A DNA stretch of 64,000 nucleotides from Mitsuaria sp. PDC51 (GCF_900113225.1 NZ_FOZE01000003.1:682001-746000); one strand, 5' to 3'; counted from the first letter of the stretch, positions 24,760 through 36,161 are shown. Made by a program: numbers and translations. The notes: generated from the letters alone by a model not told the origin.

Positions 24760-25437
24760 TCAGCGCTCCGGCTCGGTCTTGACGTCCTTCAGCAGCGGCT
24801 GCATTTCCTGCGGCATCAGGTGCGCCGGCAGCGGGCCGACATCGTGGTCGAGGAGCTGCCTCACGTTCTCGGCATGGGCATGCACGCAGTTGCTGCCCTC
24901 CAGGCCGCTGGTCTCATAGCGCGGAAAGACCGTGCGCGCCTGCATGGTCTCGTAGAGACTCGACTGCTGTGGCGTCATCGTGCCGTGGTCGATCACCAGC
25001 GTCGACGGCCCGATGGGAAGCGGCTTGTCCTCGCCGGCGAGCTTCGCCTCCGCGCGCACGCCCATGACCTTGAACTTGCGGCCATCGCTCAATTCACCCT
25101 GCACGAGGAAGGAGTCTGGTCGCTGGCCCGCTACGAACTGCGGCGAATGCCCCAGCGCGGGCGCCAGTCGCGGATTGAGCCGCAGGTCCTCGGCCGATGG
25201 CTGGAATTGCACGTGGCCGGGCGTGAGGATCTTGGTCTCTCCGTCAGCCTCGCGCGTGCGCGTGGGGTCGATGACCGTCGAGATGGGGCGGGAACCCCGC
25301 TGCGGCAGGTCCGCGAGCGCCCCGCTGGGCAGGTTGGATGTGGACGTGGACTCGGCGCCGGACTTGCCGGCGTTGTCGCGGACCGATCCCAGCGCGGCAC
25401 GGATCGGTGGCGAATTGGTGAGGGGGCGTCTCCACAC
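24760..25437 (-). CDS. Candidate type III effector, 225 residues, unknown family
   Basis: I do not recognise this protein. The chosen start is a GTG at 25437 preceded by CAGGAGAC at 7-8 nt; longer frames upstream run through the promoter. Residues 1-60 are rich in Ser, Thr, Pro and Arg without a Sec signal, as in type III secreted proteins. The body (about 70-225) holds HVQFQPSAEDLRLNPRLAP, KVMGVRAEAKLAG and a short Cys/His cluster, GLEGSNCVHAHAENV (about 170-184), which could be catalytic but proves nothing. An exact PIP box with -10 precedes it. It stands alone, convergent with the glxA-type gene. Confidence 0.65.
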   Translation of the reverse strand: MWRRPLTNSPPIRAALGSVRDNAGKSGAESTSTSNLPSGALADLPQRGSRPISTVIDPTRTREADGETKILTPGHVQFQPSAEDLRLNPRLAPALGHSPQFVAGQRPDSFLVQGELSDGRKFKVMGVRAEAKLAGEDKPLPIGPSTLVIDHGTMTPQQSSLYETMQARTVFPRYETSGLEGSNCVHAHAENVRQLLDHDVGPLPAHLMPQEMQPLLKDVKTEPER

Positions 25438-25471
25438 GGAAGTCTCCTGTCGCAGTTGTGGTTGTCCGCCG

Positions 25472-25532
25472 AATCTAGGACCGGCGAGTCCCGATGCGAC
25501 GCCCGGTGCGAAACGGAGCAGGGCAGGGCGAA
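25472..25532 (-). promoter_or_regulatory. Exact PIP/hrpII box and -10 for the 225-residue candidate effector
   Basis: On the minus strand: TTCGC (25532-25528), N15, TTCGC (25512-25508), a 30-nt gap, then TAGATT (25477-25472) fitting YANNNT. The GTG start at 25437 lies 70 nt beyond the box. Confidence 0.85.
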
Positions 25533-25536
25533 AGGC

Positions 25537-25599
25537 TTCGTTCCTGCGCACCGCCCTTCGCACGCTGCGCTCCGGGGCCTCCGGTGCGCTTCCTACAAT
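25537..25599 (+). promoter_or_regulatory. Possible hrpII box facing the hydrolase gene
   Basis: TTCG at 25537-25540, N16, TTCG at 25557-25560, then TACAAT at 25594-25599 (33-nt gap). It is back to back with the minus-strand box. Spacing is slightly long, and one chance TTCG-N16-TTCG per window this size is expected, so certainty is limited. Confidence 0.35.
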
Positions 25600-25676
25600 T
25601 CCGCCCGGGCCTTGCGTGGTGCTGGGCAAGACCTGGCACCTCCGCCGACCTTCTCCCGATCTTTCTTCGTACACCC

Positions 25677-26495
25677 ATGCCTGTCATCGACATCGCCGGC
25701 CGTTCCCTGCACTTCCAGGACCGCGGCACCGGATTCCCGCTTCTGCTCGGACACAGCTACCTGTGGGATTCCGCCATGTGGGCGCCGCAGATCGAGGCGC
25801 TCTCGCGGTCCTATCGCGTCATCGCGCCGGACCTCTGGGGGCATGGACGATCCGATGCCCCGCCCGAGGGCACGCGCACGCTGGGCGACCTCGCCGCGCA
25901 GGCCGGGCTGCTGCTGGACGCGCTGGACATCCGCGAATGCGCGGTGGTGGGCCTGTCGGTCGGCGGCATGTGGGGCGCCGAGCTCGCCCTGCGCGAACCG
26001 GAGCGGGTCCGCGCGCTGGTCCTGATGGACACCTACCTCGGCGCCGAGCCGGAGGCGACCCGCGCGCGCTACTTCCAGATGCTGGACACGATCGAGTCGC
26101 TGGGCCGGTTCCCACCGCCCATCCTCGATGCGGTGGTCCCGCTGTTCTTCCGCAGTGGCGCCGACCTGGGCGGACCCTTGCCGACGGCCTTCCGGCGCGC
26201 GCTTGAGGGTTTCTCCACCGAGCAGCTGCGCAACGCCATCGTGCCGCTGGGCCGGCTGATCTTCGGCCGTCCGGAGGCGCTGCCGCGCCTGGCGGCGCTC
26301 GATCCGGACCGCACCTTGCTGATGTGCGGCGCGCTGGACATCCCCCGTCCGCCGGCCGAAACCACCCGGATGGCCGAACTCATCGGCTGCGAGCAGGTCA
26401 TCGTGCCCGACGCGGGTCACATCTCGAATCTCGAACAACCCGCGTTCGTCACGCGGGCACTGGAGGCTTGGCTGGAGCGGCAGATCGGGCGTTGA
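25677..26495 (+). CDS. alpha/beta hydrolase
   Basis: A 272-residue cytoplasmic alpha/beta-hydrolase. The start at 25677 follows the last plausible promoter. Oxyanion region LLLGHSYLWDSAMW, nucleophile elbow VVGLSVGGMWGAE (Ser in G-x-S-x-G), acid near MCGALDIPRP and catalytic His in VPDAGHISNLEQP are all present. The arrangement matches epoxide hydrolase/haloperoxidase/3-oxoadipate enol-lactonase-like enzymes; the substrate is open. It faces away from the small effector candidate and could share its Hrp-type control, though such enzymes are not usually injected. Confidence 0.8.
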   Translation: MPVIDIAGRSLHFQDRGTGFPLLLGHSYLWDSAMWAPQIEALSRSYRVIAPDLWGHGRSDAPPEGTRTLGDLAAQAGLLLDALDIRECAVVGLSVGGMWGAELALREPERVRALVLMDTYLGAEPEATRARYFQMLDTIESLGRFPPPILDAVVPLFFRSGADLGGPLPTAFRRALEGFSTEQLRNAIVPLGRLIFGRPEALPRLAALDPDRTLLMCGALDIPRPPAETTRMAELIGCEQVIVPDAGHISNLEQPAFVTRALEAWLERQIGR

Positions 26496-26587
26496 TGGGC
26501 GCCGTGCAGTCCAGGCATACGTATCCGAGGTGATATGGTGCGGCCTGCGTCCAGGCGATCCCGCCGGAAGCCGCCGTGATCCGTGCC

Positions 26588-27262
26588 ATGAAAGTCGATA
26601 CCAAAAGCAAGAAGGTGAACAAGGCGTGGTTGAACAACCATGTCAACGATCCCTACGTGAAACAGGCCCAGAAAGAGGGCTACCGGTCGCGCGCCGCCTA
26701 CAAGCTCAAGGAAATCGACGAGGAATTCCAGTTGATCCGGCCCGGGCAGGTGGTCGTCGACTTGGGGGCCTCGCCCGGGGCGTGGAGCCAGTACCTGCGC
26801 CGGCGCTTCGCGCCCAAGGAGGCGGGCGCCGGCGGCGCGGCGGTGGGCGCGCTGAACGGCCGCATCATCGCGCTCGACCTGCTGGACTTCGAACCGATCG
26901 AAGGCGTGGAGTTCCTCCAGGGCGACTTCCGCGAGCAGGAGGTGCTGGCGCAACTCGAGGCGACGCTGGCCGGGGCGAAGGTGGACCTGGTGGTCTCCGA
27001 CATGGCGCCCAACCTGTCGGGCATCGAAAGCACCGACGCGGCGCGGATGGAACACCTGATCGAACTGGCGCTGGATTTCGCCCAGCAGCACCTCAAGCCG
27101 GAAGGCGCGCTGGTTGCCAAGGTCTTCCACGGCAGCGGCTATGACCAGCTGGTGCACGCCTTCCGGGCGCAGTTCAAGCGCGTGAAGACCGCCAAGCCCA
27201 AGGCCTCCCGGGACAAATCCGCGGAAAACTTCCTGGTCGGCATCGGCCTGAAGAAGGGGTGA
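26588..27262 (+). CDS. rlmE: 23S rRNA (uridine-2552-2'-O)-methyltransferase RlmE
   Basis: A 224-residue FtsJ/RrmJ-type enzyme that 2'-O-methylates U2552 of the 23S rRNA A-loop during 50S maturation. The expected start is [25 protein letters not shown]; a GTG four codons earlier is an alternative. [15 protein letters not shown] is the SAM motif; the K-D-K-E tetrad is represented by Lys in AAYKLKEID, Asp in SDMAPNLSG, Lys in [11 protein letters not shown] and Glu at AENFLV. It lies just upstream of ftsH, the usual order. Confidence 0.93.
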   Translation: MKVDTKSKKVNKAWLNNHVNDPYVKQAQKEGYRSRAAYKLKEIDEEFQLIRPGQVVVDLGASPGAWSQYLRRRFAPKEAGAGGAAVGALNGRIIALDLLDFEPIEGVEFLQGDFREQEVLAQLEATLAGAKVDLVVSDMAPNLSGIESTDAARMEHLIELALDFAQQHLKPEGALVAKVFHGSGYDQLVHAFRAQFKRVKTAKPKASRDKSAENFLVGIGLKKG

Positions 27263-27385
27263 GCGGGCGTGCGGGCCAGTTCGGCCCCGGCTGAAGCCGC
27301 GATCAAGCGTCAAAGTCGGGGCCGCTTCGGGCGCTTGCCTTGAGGCATGCATGGCAATATCTATCGTGGCGTGTGGGAATGCCAA

Positions 27386-27403
27386 TCAAGTCGTGGGACT
27401 TGA
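27386..27403. other. Perfect 7-bp hairpin upstream of ftsH
   Basis: TCAAGTC-GTGG-GACTTGA in the 232-base spacer between rlmE and ftsH. TAGAAT at 27410-27415 follows as a possible -10. It may be an operator or a weak terminator. Confidence 0.35.
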
Positions 27404-27494
27404 CTGGCCTAGAATCCGCCCCATATGCCGTGAAAGTCCGCTGCCCGAGGCTGTTTCCATGGGTCGGCGGTGATGGAATGACAAAGGAGTCGCG

Positions 27495-29399
<1,905 letters not shown>

Positions 29400-29435
29400 T
29401 CGTCGGGCAGTCAACTCCCCAGGGGATCCCCTTTG

Positions 29436-29461
29436 AAAGGCCGGTCGAGAGACCGGCCTTT
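29436..29461 (+). terminator. Rho-independent terminator after ftsH
   Basis: 11-bp perfect stem AAAGGCCGGTC / GACCGGCCTTT with GAGA loop, 36 bases after the ftsH stop, ending in a short T-run. Confidence 0.85.
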
Positions 29462-29617
29462 CTGCTTCCCGCCCGGCGAAGTTCACGACGGACCATTAGC
29501 GAGCCGTTAGCGGGCCGTTGGCGCCGCACCTCCGCAGCTTCCGTCATACTGTCCGCTTGGCGTGGCAGTTCCCAGCGCGATCTAGCGTGCCGCCGCGCGC
29601 CCGATGTCCTGCCGCCC

Positions 29618-30466
29618 ATGACTGCTGCCTCGATCTGGAAAACCACCCGCTTCGATCTCGACCTGACGGAGCGCCCGCTGGTGATGGGCATCGTGAACGT
29701 GACGCCCGATTCGTTCTCCGACGGCGGTCAGCATGCCGAGGCGGCCAAGGCGATCGACTTCTGCGAGCGGCTGCTGGGCGAGGGCGTCGACATCCTGGAC
29801 CTGGGCGGCGAATCGACGCGGCCCGGCGCTCCCCGGCTCGACGCCGACGAGGAATGGCGTCGCCTGGAGCCGGTCATGCGGGCGGCGCTGAATTTCGGCG
29901 TCCCCGTCTCCGTCGACACCTGCAAGACCGAGGTGATGCGCCGGGCCCTGGACCTTGGCGTCGACATCATCAACGACGTGCAGGCGCTGCGGGATGAGGG
30001 CGCCGATGCGCTGCTCGCGGAACATGGCAGCGCCGGCATCTGCCTGATGCACATGCGGGGCGAGCCCGCCGGCATGCAGCAGCTGACCGACTACGCGGAT
30101 GTCGTGACCGAGGTGTCGGCGTTCCTGGATGAACGGATGCGGCATCTGATCACGCAGGGCGTCGCGGCCGAGCGGATCACGCTCGATCCGGGATACGGAT
30201 TCGCCAAGACGGTCGACCAGAACCTGAGCCTGCAGTGCCGGCAGCGCGAGCTGCTGTCGCTGGGGCGGCCGCTGCTGGTGGGGTGGTCGCGCAAATCGAC
30301 CTTGGGGGCCGTGACGGGGCGGGCCGTCGACGAGCGCCTGCCGGCCAGCATTGGCGCGGCGCTGGCGTCGGTGGCCCTGGGCGCGCGGATCGTGCGCGTC
30401 CACGATGTCGGCGCCACGGTCGACGCGCTCAAGGTCTGGCAGGCTTTCGGCGCCCCACAAGGATGA
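29618..30466 (+). CDS. folP: Dihydropteroate synthase
   Basis: A 282-residue enzyme of folate synthesis that joins 6-hydroxymethyl-7,8-dihydropterin pyrophosphate to p-aminobenzoate in the cytoplasm; the target of sulfonamides. Signature motifs are intact: MGIVNVTPDSFSDGG near the start, DLGGESTRPGAP, VSVDTCKTEV and GWSRKSTLG. The ATG at 29618 gives the typical family length. It is followed by glmM, the standard Burkholderiales order ftsH-folP-glmM. Confidence 0.96.
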   Translation: MTAASIWKTTRFDLDLTERPLVMGIVNVTPDSFSDGGQHAEAAKAIDFCERLLGEGVDILDLGGESTRPGAPRLDADEEWRRLEPVMRAALNFGVPVSVDTCKTEVMRRALDLGVDIINDVQALRDEGADALLAEHGSAGICLMHMRGEPAGMQQLTDYADVVTEVSAFLDERMRHLITQGVAAERITLDPGYGFAKTVDQNLSLQCRQRELLSLGRPLLVGWSRKSTLGAVTGRAVDERLPASIGAALASVALGARIVRVHDVGATVDALKVWQAFGAPQG

Positions 30467-30613
30467 ACGGCCCGCGCCGTTCCCGGTCCACCCTCCCCAT
30501 CCCGCATCCCCCATCCCCCGATTGCGGGCCCCCATCCTGGGCGAGGAGGGCCCGATACGGCTTCGGCGACAATCCGCGGATTCACGATTGGGAAGTCTCA
30601 GGAGGTTGCTTCA

Positions 30614-31948
30614 ATGAGCCGCAAGTATTTCGGGACCGACGGCATCCGCGGGACCGTTGGCCGTACCCCCATCACGCCTGACTTCATGCTGCGGCTGGGC
30701 CATGCGGTGGGCCGGGTGCTCAAGCGCAGCTATGCCAAGCCCAGTGTCCTGATCGGCAAGGACACCCGCATCTCCGGCTACATGCTCGAGTCGGCGCTCG
30801 AGGCGGGCTTTGCCTCCGCCGGCGTCAACGTCCTCCTGACCGGTCCCCTGCCGACCCCGGGCGTCGCCTACCTGACCCGGGCGCTGCGGCAGCATCTGGG
30901 CGTGGTCATCTCGGCCTCCCACAATCCCTTCGCGGACAACGGCATCAAGTTCTTTTCCTCCAAGGGTGAGAAGCTGCCCGATGCCTGGGAGCTCGATGTC
31001 GAGGCCGTGCTGGACGAGCCGCCGGTCTGGGTGGATTCCGCCAGCCTCGGCCGGGCGCGGCGCCTGGACGATGCACAGGGCCGCTACATCGAGTTCTGCA
31101 AGGCCAGCTTCAGCGGCGACCTCAGCCTGCGTGGCATGAAGCTGGTGGTCGACGCCGCGCACGGCGCCGCCTACCAGGTGGCCCCGTCCGTGTTCCACGA
31201 GCTGGGCGCGGAAGTGATCACCATCGGCAACAAGCCGGACGGCTACAACATCAATGACAAGGTCGGCGCCACGGCGCCCGAGGCCCTGGTCGCCGCCGTC
31301 AAGGAGCATCAGGCCGACTACGGCATCGCGCTGGACGGCGATGCCGACCGCCTGCAGATGGTCGACGGCGACGGCCGTCTCTACAACGGCGACGAGCTGC
31401 TGTACGTGATGGTGGCGGATCGCCTGGCGCGCGGAGAGCGCGTCCCGGGCGCTGTCGGCACGCTGATGACCAACATGGCGGTCGAGCTGGCGCTGCGCCA
31501 GCGGGATGTCGAGTTCGTGCGCGCCAAGGTGGGCGACCGGTACGTGCTCGAGGAACTGGCCGCCCGCGGCTGGCAGCTCGGCGGGGAGGGCTCCGGTCAC
31601 CTGCTGGCGCTGGACCGTCACACCACGGGTGACGGCATCGTCAGCAGCCTGCTGGTGCTGGAAGCCGTCTGCCGCAGCGGCCGTCGCCTCGTCGACCTGC
31701 TGGACGGCGTCTCCCTGTTCCCGCAGACCTTGATCAATGTGCGCCTGCAGGCCGACCAGCAGGACTGGAAGAGCAACCCGGCGCTCGCCCGCACCGAGGC
31801 CGAAGTCATGGCCGAACTGGGCGATCGTGGCCGGGTGCTGATCCGCAAGTCCGGCACCGAGCCGCTGCTGCGCGTCATGGTCGAGGCGAGCGATGCCGGG
31901 CTGGCGCAGCGTTGCGCGGAACGTCTGGCCGACGCGATCCGCAGTTGA
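30614..31948 (+). CDS. glmM: Phosphoglucosamine mutase
   Basis: A 444-residue alpha-D-phosphohexomutase that converts glucosamine-6-phosphate to glucosamine-1-phosphate for peptidoglycan and [14 protein letters not shown] is the N-terminal signature; the phosphoserine lies in [17 protein letters not shown] (about residue 102); DGDADR binds the metal near residue 242; GEGSGH and [12 protein letters not shown] are the sugar- and phosphate-binding loops. AGGAGG precedes the start. A strong terminator follows. Confidence 0.97.
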   Translation: MSRKYFGTDGIRGTVGRTPITPDFMLRLGHAVGRVLKRSYAKPSVLIGKDTRISGYMLESALEAGFASAGVNVLLTGPLPTPGVAYLTRALRQHLGVVISASHNPFADNGIKFFSSKGEKLPDAWELDVEAVLDEPPVWVDSASLGRARRLDDAQGRYIEFCKASFSGDLSLRGMKLVVDAAHGAAYQVAPSVFHELGAEVITIGNKPDGYNINDKVGATAPEALVAAVKEHQADYGIALDGDADRLQMVDGDGRLYNGDELLYVMVADRLARGERVPGAVGTLMTNMAVELALRQRDVEFVRAKVGDRYVLEELAARGWQLGGEGSGHLLALDRHTTGDGIVSSLLVLEAVCRSGRRLVDLLDGVSLFPQTLINVRLQADQQDWKSNPALARTEAEVMAELGDRGRVLIRKSGTEPLLRVMVEASDAGLAQRCAERLADAIRS

Positions 31949-32005
31949 GCCTCGTAAGCCTGGGCGGTACCCGCCGCTCCGGGCAGTACGGAACGTGAAA
32001 AAGAG

Positions 32006-32039
32006 AGCCGCCGGCGCGAAAGCGTCGGCGGCTTTTTTT
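32006..32039 (+). terminator. Rho-independent terminator after glmM
   Basis: 12-bp stem AGCCGCCGGCGC / GCGTCGGCGGCT (one G-T pair) with GAAA loop and seven T's, 58 bases after the stop. Confidence 0.9.
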
Positions 32040-32114
32040 CCGGTTCATCGCCCCAGCACGCGCCGACACCGCCGTCGAAAGGGTCTTCTGCGCGGTCCGT
32101 CGAGCCTCGGAATG

Positions 32115-32147
32115 AAGATGACAGCGGGGTGAATCGAATATGACAAT
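32115..32147 (-). promoter_or_regulatory. Second Pho-box-like repeat array, reverse orientation
   Basis: TGACA at 32119, TGAAT at 32130 and TGACA at 32141, 11 bp apart. On the minus strand it reads TGTCATATTCG then ATTCACCCCGC then TGTCATCTTC, the usual PhoB half-site pattern. It lies about 100 bp upstream of the main box and may add PhoB binding. Confidence 0.45.
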
Positions 32148-32223
32148 GGCCGCGACCCGGTCGCCCGGACGCCATTTCTCCTCTGGGGCGCTCTCCGTAA
32201 CGAGATTTTTCCGACCCGGGGTT

Positions 32224-32255
32224 GGCGTCACGGATGTGTCACATTGAGGTCATAG
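32224..32255 (+). promoter_or_regulatory. Pho box upstream of pstS
   Basis: Three GTCA cores at 32227, 32238 and 32249, exactly 11 bp apart (half-sites of the form NNNGTCANNNN), as bound by PhoB. It lies 40-70 nt before pstS, so the phosphate-starvation operon is autoregulated by PhoB/PhoR encoded downstream. Confidence 0.8.
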
Positions 32256-32295
32256 CATCCGCTCCGTTCGCCAACCAACCAAGCGATAGGACTGA

Positions 32296-33336
32296 ATGAC
32301 CATGAATCAACTGCGTGCTGGCCTGCTGTTCGCCGCTTGCGCCGCGATGTTCTCCGTGGCCCATGCTCAAGAGGTGACCGGCGCGGGTGCCTCCTTCCCG
32401 GCCCCCGTCTACGCCAAGTGGGCTGACGCCTACAACAAGGCCACTGGCGTCCGCATCAACTATCAGTCGGTGGGTTCTGGCGCCGGCATCAAGCAGATCC
32501 AGGCCAAGACCGTCGACTTCGGCGCGTCGGACGCCCCCCTGAAGGACGAGCAGCTGGCCAAGGACGGCCTGGTCCAGTTCCCGACCGTGATCGGCGGCGT
32601 CGTGCCGGTCATCAACGTCAAGGGCATCAACCCCGGTCAGCTCAAGCTCAACGGCCAGATCCTGGGCGACATCTACCTGGGCAAGGTTGCCAAGTGGAAC
32701 GACCCCGCCATCGCCGCCCTGAACCCGGGCGTGGCGCTGCCGGACGCCGCCATCGCCGTGGTTCGCCGCGCCGACGGCTCGGGCACCAGCTTCCTGTTCA
32801 CGAACTACCTGTCCAAGGTCAATGCCGAGTGGAAGTCCAAGGTCGGTGAAGGCACCGCCGTGAACTGGCCCACCGGCGCTGGCGGCAAGGGCAACGAAGG
32901 CGTGTCGGCCTTCGTGACCCGCCTGCCGAACTCGATCGGTTACGTCGAGTACGCCTACGCCAAGCAGAACAAGATGACCTACGTGCTGATGAAGAACGCC
33001 GCCGGCAACTTCGTCAGCCCCAGCGACGACGCCTTCAAGGCCGCTGCCGCCGGTGCCAAGTGGAACGAATCGTTCTACCAGGTGCTGACCGAGCAGGCCG
33101 GCAAGGACAGCTGGCCCATCACCGGCGCGACCTTCATCCTGATGCACGCCGCCCAGGACAAGCCGGCCCAGGCCGCCGCCGCGCTGAAGTTCTTCGACTG
33201 GGCCTACACCCAGGGCGACAAGACCGCCGACGAGCTGGACTACGTGCCGCTGCCGGCCGCCGTCAAGGACCTGGTTCGCAAGCAGTGGGCCGATCACGTG
33301 AAGGACGGTTCGGGCAAGGCTGTCAGCTTCAAGTGA
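32296..33336 (+). CDS. pstS: Periplasmic phosphate-binding protein PstS
   Basis: A 346-residue high-affinity phosphate-binding protein that feeds the PstCAB ABC transporter. A signal peptide ([18 protein letters not shown]) is cleaved around residue 24. [20 protein letters not shown] start ([11 protein letters not shown]), [19 protein letters not shown] and [16 protein letters not shown] form the anion site. An ATG 2 codons in is possible. First gene of the pst-pho operon; a hairpin after it likely keeps PstS expressed above the permease. Confidence 0.97.
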   Translation: MTMNQLRAGLLFAACAAMFSVAHAQEVTGAGASFPAPVYAKWADAYNKATGVRINYQSVGSGAGIKQIQAKTVDFGASDAPLKDEQLAKDGLVQFPTVIGGVVPVINVKGINPGQLKLNGQILGDIYLGKVAKWNDPAIAALNPGVALPDAAIAVVRRADGSGTSFLFTNYLSKVNAEWKSKVGEGTAVNWPTGAGGKGNEGVSAFVTRLPNSIGYVEYAYAKQNKMTYVLMKNAAGNFVSPSDDAFKAAAAGAKWNESFYQVLTEQAGKDSWPITGATFILMHAAQDKPAQAAAALKFFDWAYTQGDKTADELDYVPLPAAVKDLVRKQWADHVKDGSGKAVSFK

Positions 33337-33353
33337 TCCTCGCCTGACGACAC

Positions 33354-33385
33354 AGCCCGGTGACCCGCGTCGCGGCCACCGGGCT
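33354..33385 (+). terminator. Intercistronic hairpin between pstS and pstC
   Basis: AGCCCGGTG (33354-33362) pairs with CACCGGGCT (33377-33385), with an inner CCGC/GGCG-type stem; TT follows. It probably lowers expression of pstC and later genes relative to pstS. Confidence 0.6.
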
Positions 33386-33423
33386 TTCGCACAAGAATTC
33401 CAGACACTCCCAGCGGAGGCCCC

Positions 33424-34446
33424 GTGGCCGCAATACTTCCAGCCAATTCCATCGACCGAGATCGCGGCCAGGAGCGCGCCCAGCCCGACGGCCGTCCGCC
33501 GCAGCGCCGACGCGTCGCGCCCTGGGCCGACACCGTGTTCTCGGCGCTGACGCACGGCGCGGCCTGGCTCACGCTGGCCTTGCTGGCCGGCATCATCGGC
33601 TCGCTGCTGATCGGGGCCGCGCCCGCGATCAAGCAGTTCGGCCTGAACTTCCTGATCACCGCGGACTGGGACCCGGTGCAGGAGAAGTTCGGCGGCCTGG
33701 TGATGATCTACGGCACGCTGATGACCTCGCTGATCGCGCTGCTGATCGCGGTGCCGGTGAGCTTCGGCATCGCGCTGTTCCTGACCGAGCTCGCGCCGGG
33801 CTGGCTGCGCCGCCCACTGGGCATCGCCATCGAGCTGCTGGCCGCGGTGCCGTCGATCGTCTACGGCATGTGGGGCCTGCTGGTGTTCGGGCCGATCCTG
33901 GCGACCTACGTGCAGCAGCCGCTGCAGTCGCTGCTGGGCGGCGTGCCCTACCTGGGCGCGCTGGTGTCCGGCCCGCCGGTGGGCATCGGCATCCTCTCGG
34001 CCGGCATCATCCTGGCCATCATGATCATCCCGTTCATCGCCTCGGTGATGCGTGACGTCTTCGAGGTCACGCCCGCGATGCTCAAGGAGTCGGCCTACGG
34101 CCTGGGCTCCACGACCTGGGAAGTGGTCTGGAAGGTCGTGCTGCCGTACACCAAGACCGGTGTCGTGGGCGGCATCATGCTGGGCCTGGGCCGCGCGCTG
34201 GGCGAGACCATGGCGGTCACCTTCGTGATCGGCAACATGAACCAGCTGAACTCGCTGTCGGTCTTCGAGGCCGCCAACAGCATCACCTCGGCGCTGGCCA
34301 ACGAATTCGCCGAAGCCGGCGCGGGCCTGCACCAGGCCTCGCTGATCTACCTGGGCCTGGTCCTGTTCTTCATCACCTTCGTGGTGCTGGCGTTCTCCAA
34401 GGTCCTGCTCAACAAGCTCAAGAAGAACGAGGGAGCCCGCTCATGA
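33424..34446 (+). CDS. pstC: Phosphate ABC transporter permease PstC
   Basis: A 340-residue inner-membrane permease with six or more hydrophobic helices. An N-terminal, charged, Pro/Arg-rich tail of about 40 residues precedes the first helix. The ABC-permease loop is seen as [29 protein letters not shown] sequence in the C-terminal half ([20 protein letters not shown]), contacting PstB. GTG start with GGAGG upstream. Its stop overlaps the start of pstA by 4 nt (ATGA), implying translational coupling. Confidence 0.95.
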   Translation: MAAILPANSIDRDRGQERAQPDGRPPQRRRVAPWADTVFSALTHGAAWLTLALLAGIIGSLLIGAAPAIKQFGLNFLITADWDPVQEKFGGLVMIYGTLMTSLIALLIAVPVSFGIALFLTELAPGWLRRPLGIAIELLAAVPSIVYGMWGLLVFGPILATYVQQPLQSLLGGVPYLGALVSGPPVGIGILSAGIILAIMIIPFIASVMRDVFEVTPAMLKESAYGLGSTTWEVVWKVVLPYTKTGVVGGIMLGLGRALGETMAVTFVIGNMNQLNSLSVFEAANSITSALANEFAEAGAGLHQASLIYLGLVLFFITFVVLAFSKVLLNKLKKNEGARS

Positions 34447-35303
34447 GCGCCACCAACGCCAAGCGCCTGGCGATGTACAACAAGCGCAAGCGCGTCAACC
34501 AGATCGCGCTGACGCTGTCGATGGGCGCGATGGGATTCGGCCTGGTCTGGCTGATCTGGATCCTGCTCGAGACCTTGATCCAGGGCGTCGGCGGCCTGAC
34601 GATCGCGACCTTCACGCAGATGACGCCGCCGCCGATGGCGGACGAGGGCGGCCTGGCCAACGCGATCTACGGCTCGCTGCTGATGGTCGGCCTGGCGACC
34701 TGCGTCGGCACGCCGATCGGCGTGCTGGCGGGTGTCTACCTCGCGGAGTACGGCCAGAAGACCTGGCTCGGCGCCTCGGTGCGCTTCATCAACGACATCC
34801 TGCTGTCGGCGCCGTCGATCGTCGTGGGCCTGTTCATCTACACGGTCGTCGTCACGCGGATGAAGTCGTTCTCGGCGCTGGCCGGCATCCTGGCGCTGGC
34901 GCTGATCGTCATCCCGGTGGTGATCCGCACCACCGAGAACATGCTGAGCCTGATCCCCAACGCGCTGCGCGAAGCCGCCTACGCGCTGGGCACGCCCAAG
35001 TGGAAGGTCATCCTGACCGTGACGCTGAAAGCGGCGCGCGCCGGCGTCGTGACCGGCGTGCTGCTGGCGCTGGCCCGCATCTCGGGCGAGACCGCGCCGC
35101 TGCTGTTCACCGCGCTGTCCAACCAGTTCTGGACCAGCTCGCTGGGCAGCCCGATGGCCAGCCTGCCCGTGACCATCTTCAAGTTCGCGATGAGCCCCTA
35201 CGAGAACTGGCAGAAGCTCGCCTGGGCCGGCGTCTTCATCATCACCATCGGCGTGCTGCTGCTCAACATCGCGGCCCGCGTGCTGTTCAAGGAAAAGCAT
35301 TGA
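34443..35303 (+). CDS. pstA: Phosphate ABC transporter permease PstA
   Basis: A 286-residue second permease of the phosphate transporter. Hydrophobic helices alternate with short loops; [18 protein letters not shown] and [21 protein letters not shown] are the family's conserved coupling segments (the latter contacts PstB). It overlaps pstC by 4 nt and is separated from pstB by 72 bases that hold a hairpin. Same operon and same phosphate-dependent control as pstS. Confidence 0.95.
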   Translation: MSATNAKRLAMYNKRKRVNQIALTLSMGAMGFGLVWLIWILLETLIQGVGGLTIATFTQMTPPPMADEGGLANAIYGSLLMVGLATCVGTPIGVLAGVYLAEYGQKTWLGASVRFINDILLSAPSIVVGLFIYTVVVTRMKSFSALAGILALALIVIPVVIRTTENMLSLIPNALREAAYALGTPKWKVILTVTLKAARAGVVTGVLLALARISGETAPLLFTALSNQFWTSSLGSPMASLPVTIFKFAMSPYENWQKLAWAGVFIITIGVLLLNIAARVLFKEKH

Positions 35304-35316
35304 CCGGCTGACTGCC

Positions 35317-35337
35317 GCCGGAGCCGCATGCTCCGGC
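35317..35337 (+). terminator. Hairpin between pstA and pstB
   Basis: GCCGGAGC / GCTCCGGC stem with CGCAT loop, without a T-run. More likely RNA stability or attenuation than full termination. Confidence 0.4.
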
Positions 35338-35375
35338 GCCTCACGATCAACGAATCCCACGAATCGAGAAACAAC

Positions 35376-36161
35376 ATGGACGTCAAAGTCGACATGCCGG
35401 TGACCGAGAAGGCGAAGCTCTCGGTGAAAAACCTGAACTTCTACTACGGCAGCTTCCACGCGCTGAAGAACATCAACCTGGACATCCCCGAGAACAAGGT
35501 CACCGCCTTCATCGGGCCGTCGGGCTGCGGCAAGTCCACGCTGCTGCGCACGTTGAACCGGATGTTCGAGCTCTATCCGGAGCAGCGCGCCGAAGGCCAG
35601 ATCCTGCTGGACGGCGAGGACATCCTCACCAGCAAGGAAGACGTGTCGCTGATCCGCGCCAAGGTCGGCATGGTGTTCCAGAAGCCGACGCCGTTCCCGA
35701 TGTCGATCTACGACAACATCGCCTTCGGCGTGCGGCTGTTCGAGACGCTGTCGCGCGTCGAGATGGACGAGCGCGTCGAATGGGCGCTGAAGAAGGCCGC
35801 GCTGTGGAACGAGGTCAAGGACAAGCTGAACCAGAGCGGCTCGGGCCTGTCGGGCGGCCAGCAGCAGCGCCTGTGCATCGCGCGCGGCATCGCCATCAAG
35901 CCGGAAGTGCTGCTGCTGGACGAACCCTGCTCGGCGCTGGACCCGATCTCCACCGGCAAGATCGAGGAGCTGATCCACGAGCTCAAGCACGACTACACCG
36001 TCGCGATCGTGACCCACAACATGCAGCAGGCCGCCCGCTGCTCGGACTACACCGCCTACATGTACCTGGGCGACCTGATCGAATTCGGACCGACCGCGGA
36101 GCTCTTCATGAAGCCCAAGCGCAAGGACACCGAGGACTACATCACGGGTCGTTTCGGTTAA
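35376..36161 (+). CDS. pstB: Phosphate ABC transporter ATP-binding protein PstB
   Basis: A 261-residue ATPase that powers phosphate import. Walker [11 protein letters not shown] is near residues 43-51, the ABC signature [10 protein letters not shown] is near residue 155, Walker [14 protein letters not shown] follows, and the switch His is in [10 protein letters not shown]. The chosen ATG at 35376 gives MDVKVDMPV; the ribosome site is weak (GAGAA), and an upstream ATG 16 codons earlier would include non-family residues. Confidence 0.95.
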   Translation: MDVKVDMPVTEKAKLSVKNLNFYYGSFHALKNINLDIPENKVTAFIGPSGCGKSTLLRTLNRMFELYPEQRAEGQILLDGEDILTSKEDVSLIRAKVGMVFQKPTPFPMSIYDNIAFGVRLFETLSRVEMDERVEWALKKAALWNEVKDKLNQSGSGLSGGQQQRLCIARGIAIKPEVLLLDEPCSALDPISTGKIEELIHELKHDYTVAIVTHNMQQAARCSDYTAYMYLGDLIEFGPTAELFMKPKRKDTEDYITGRFG

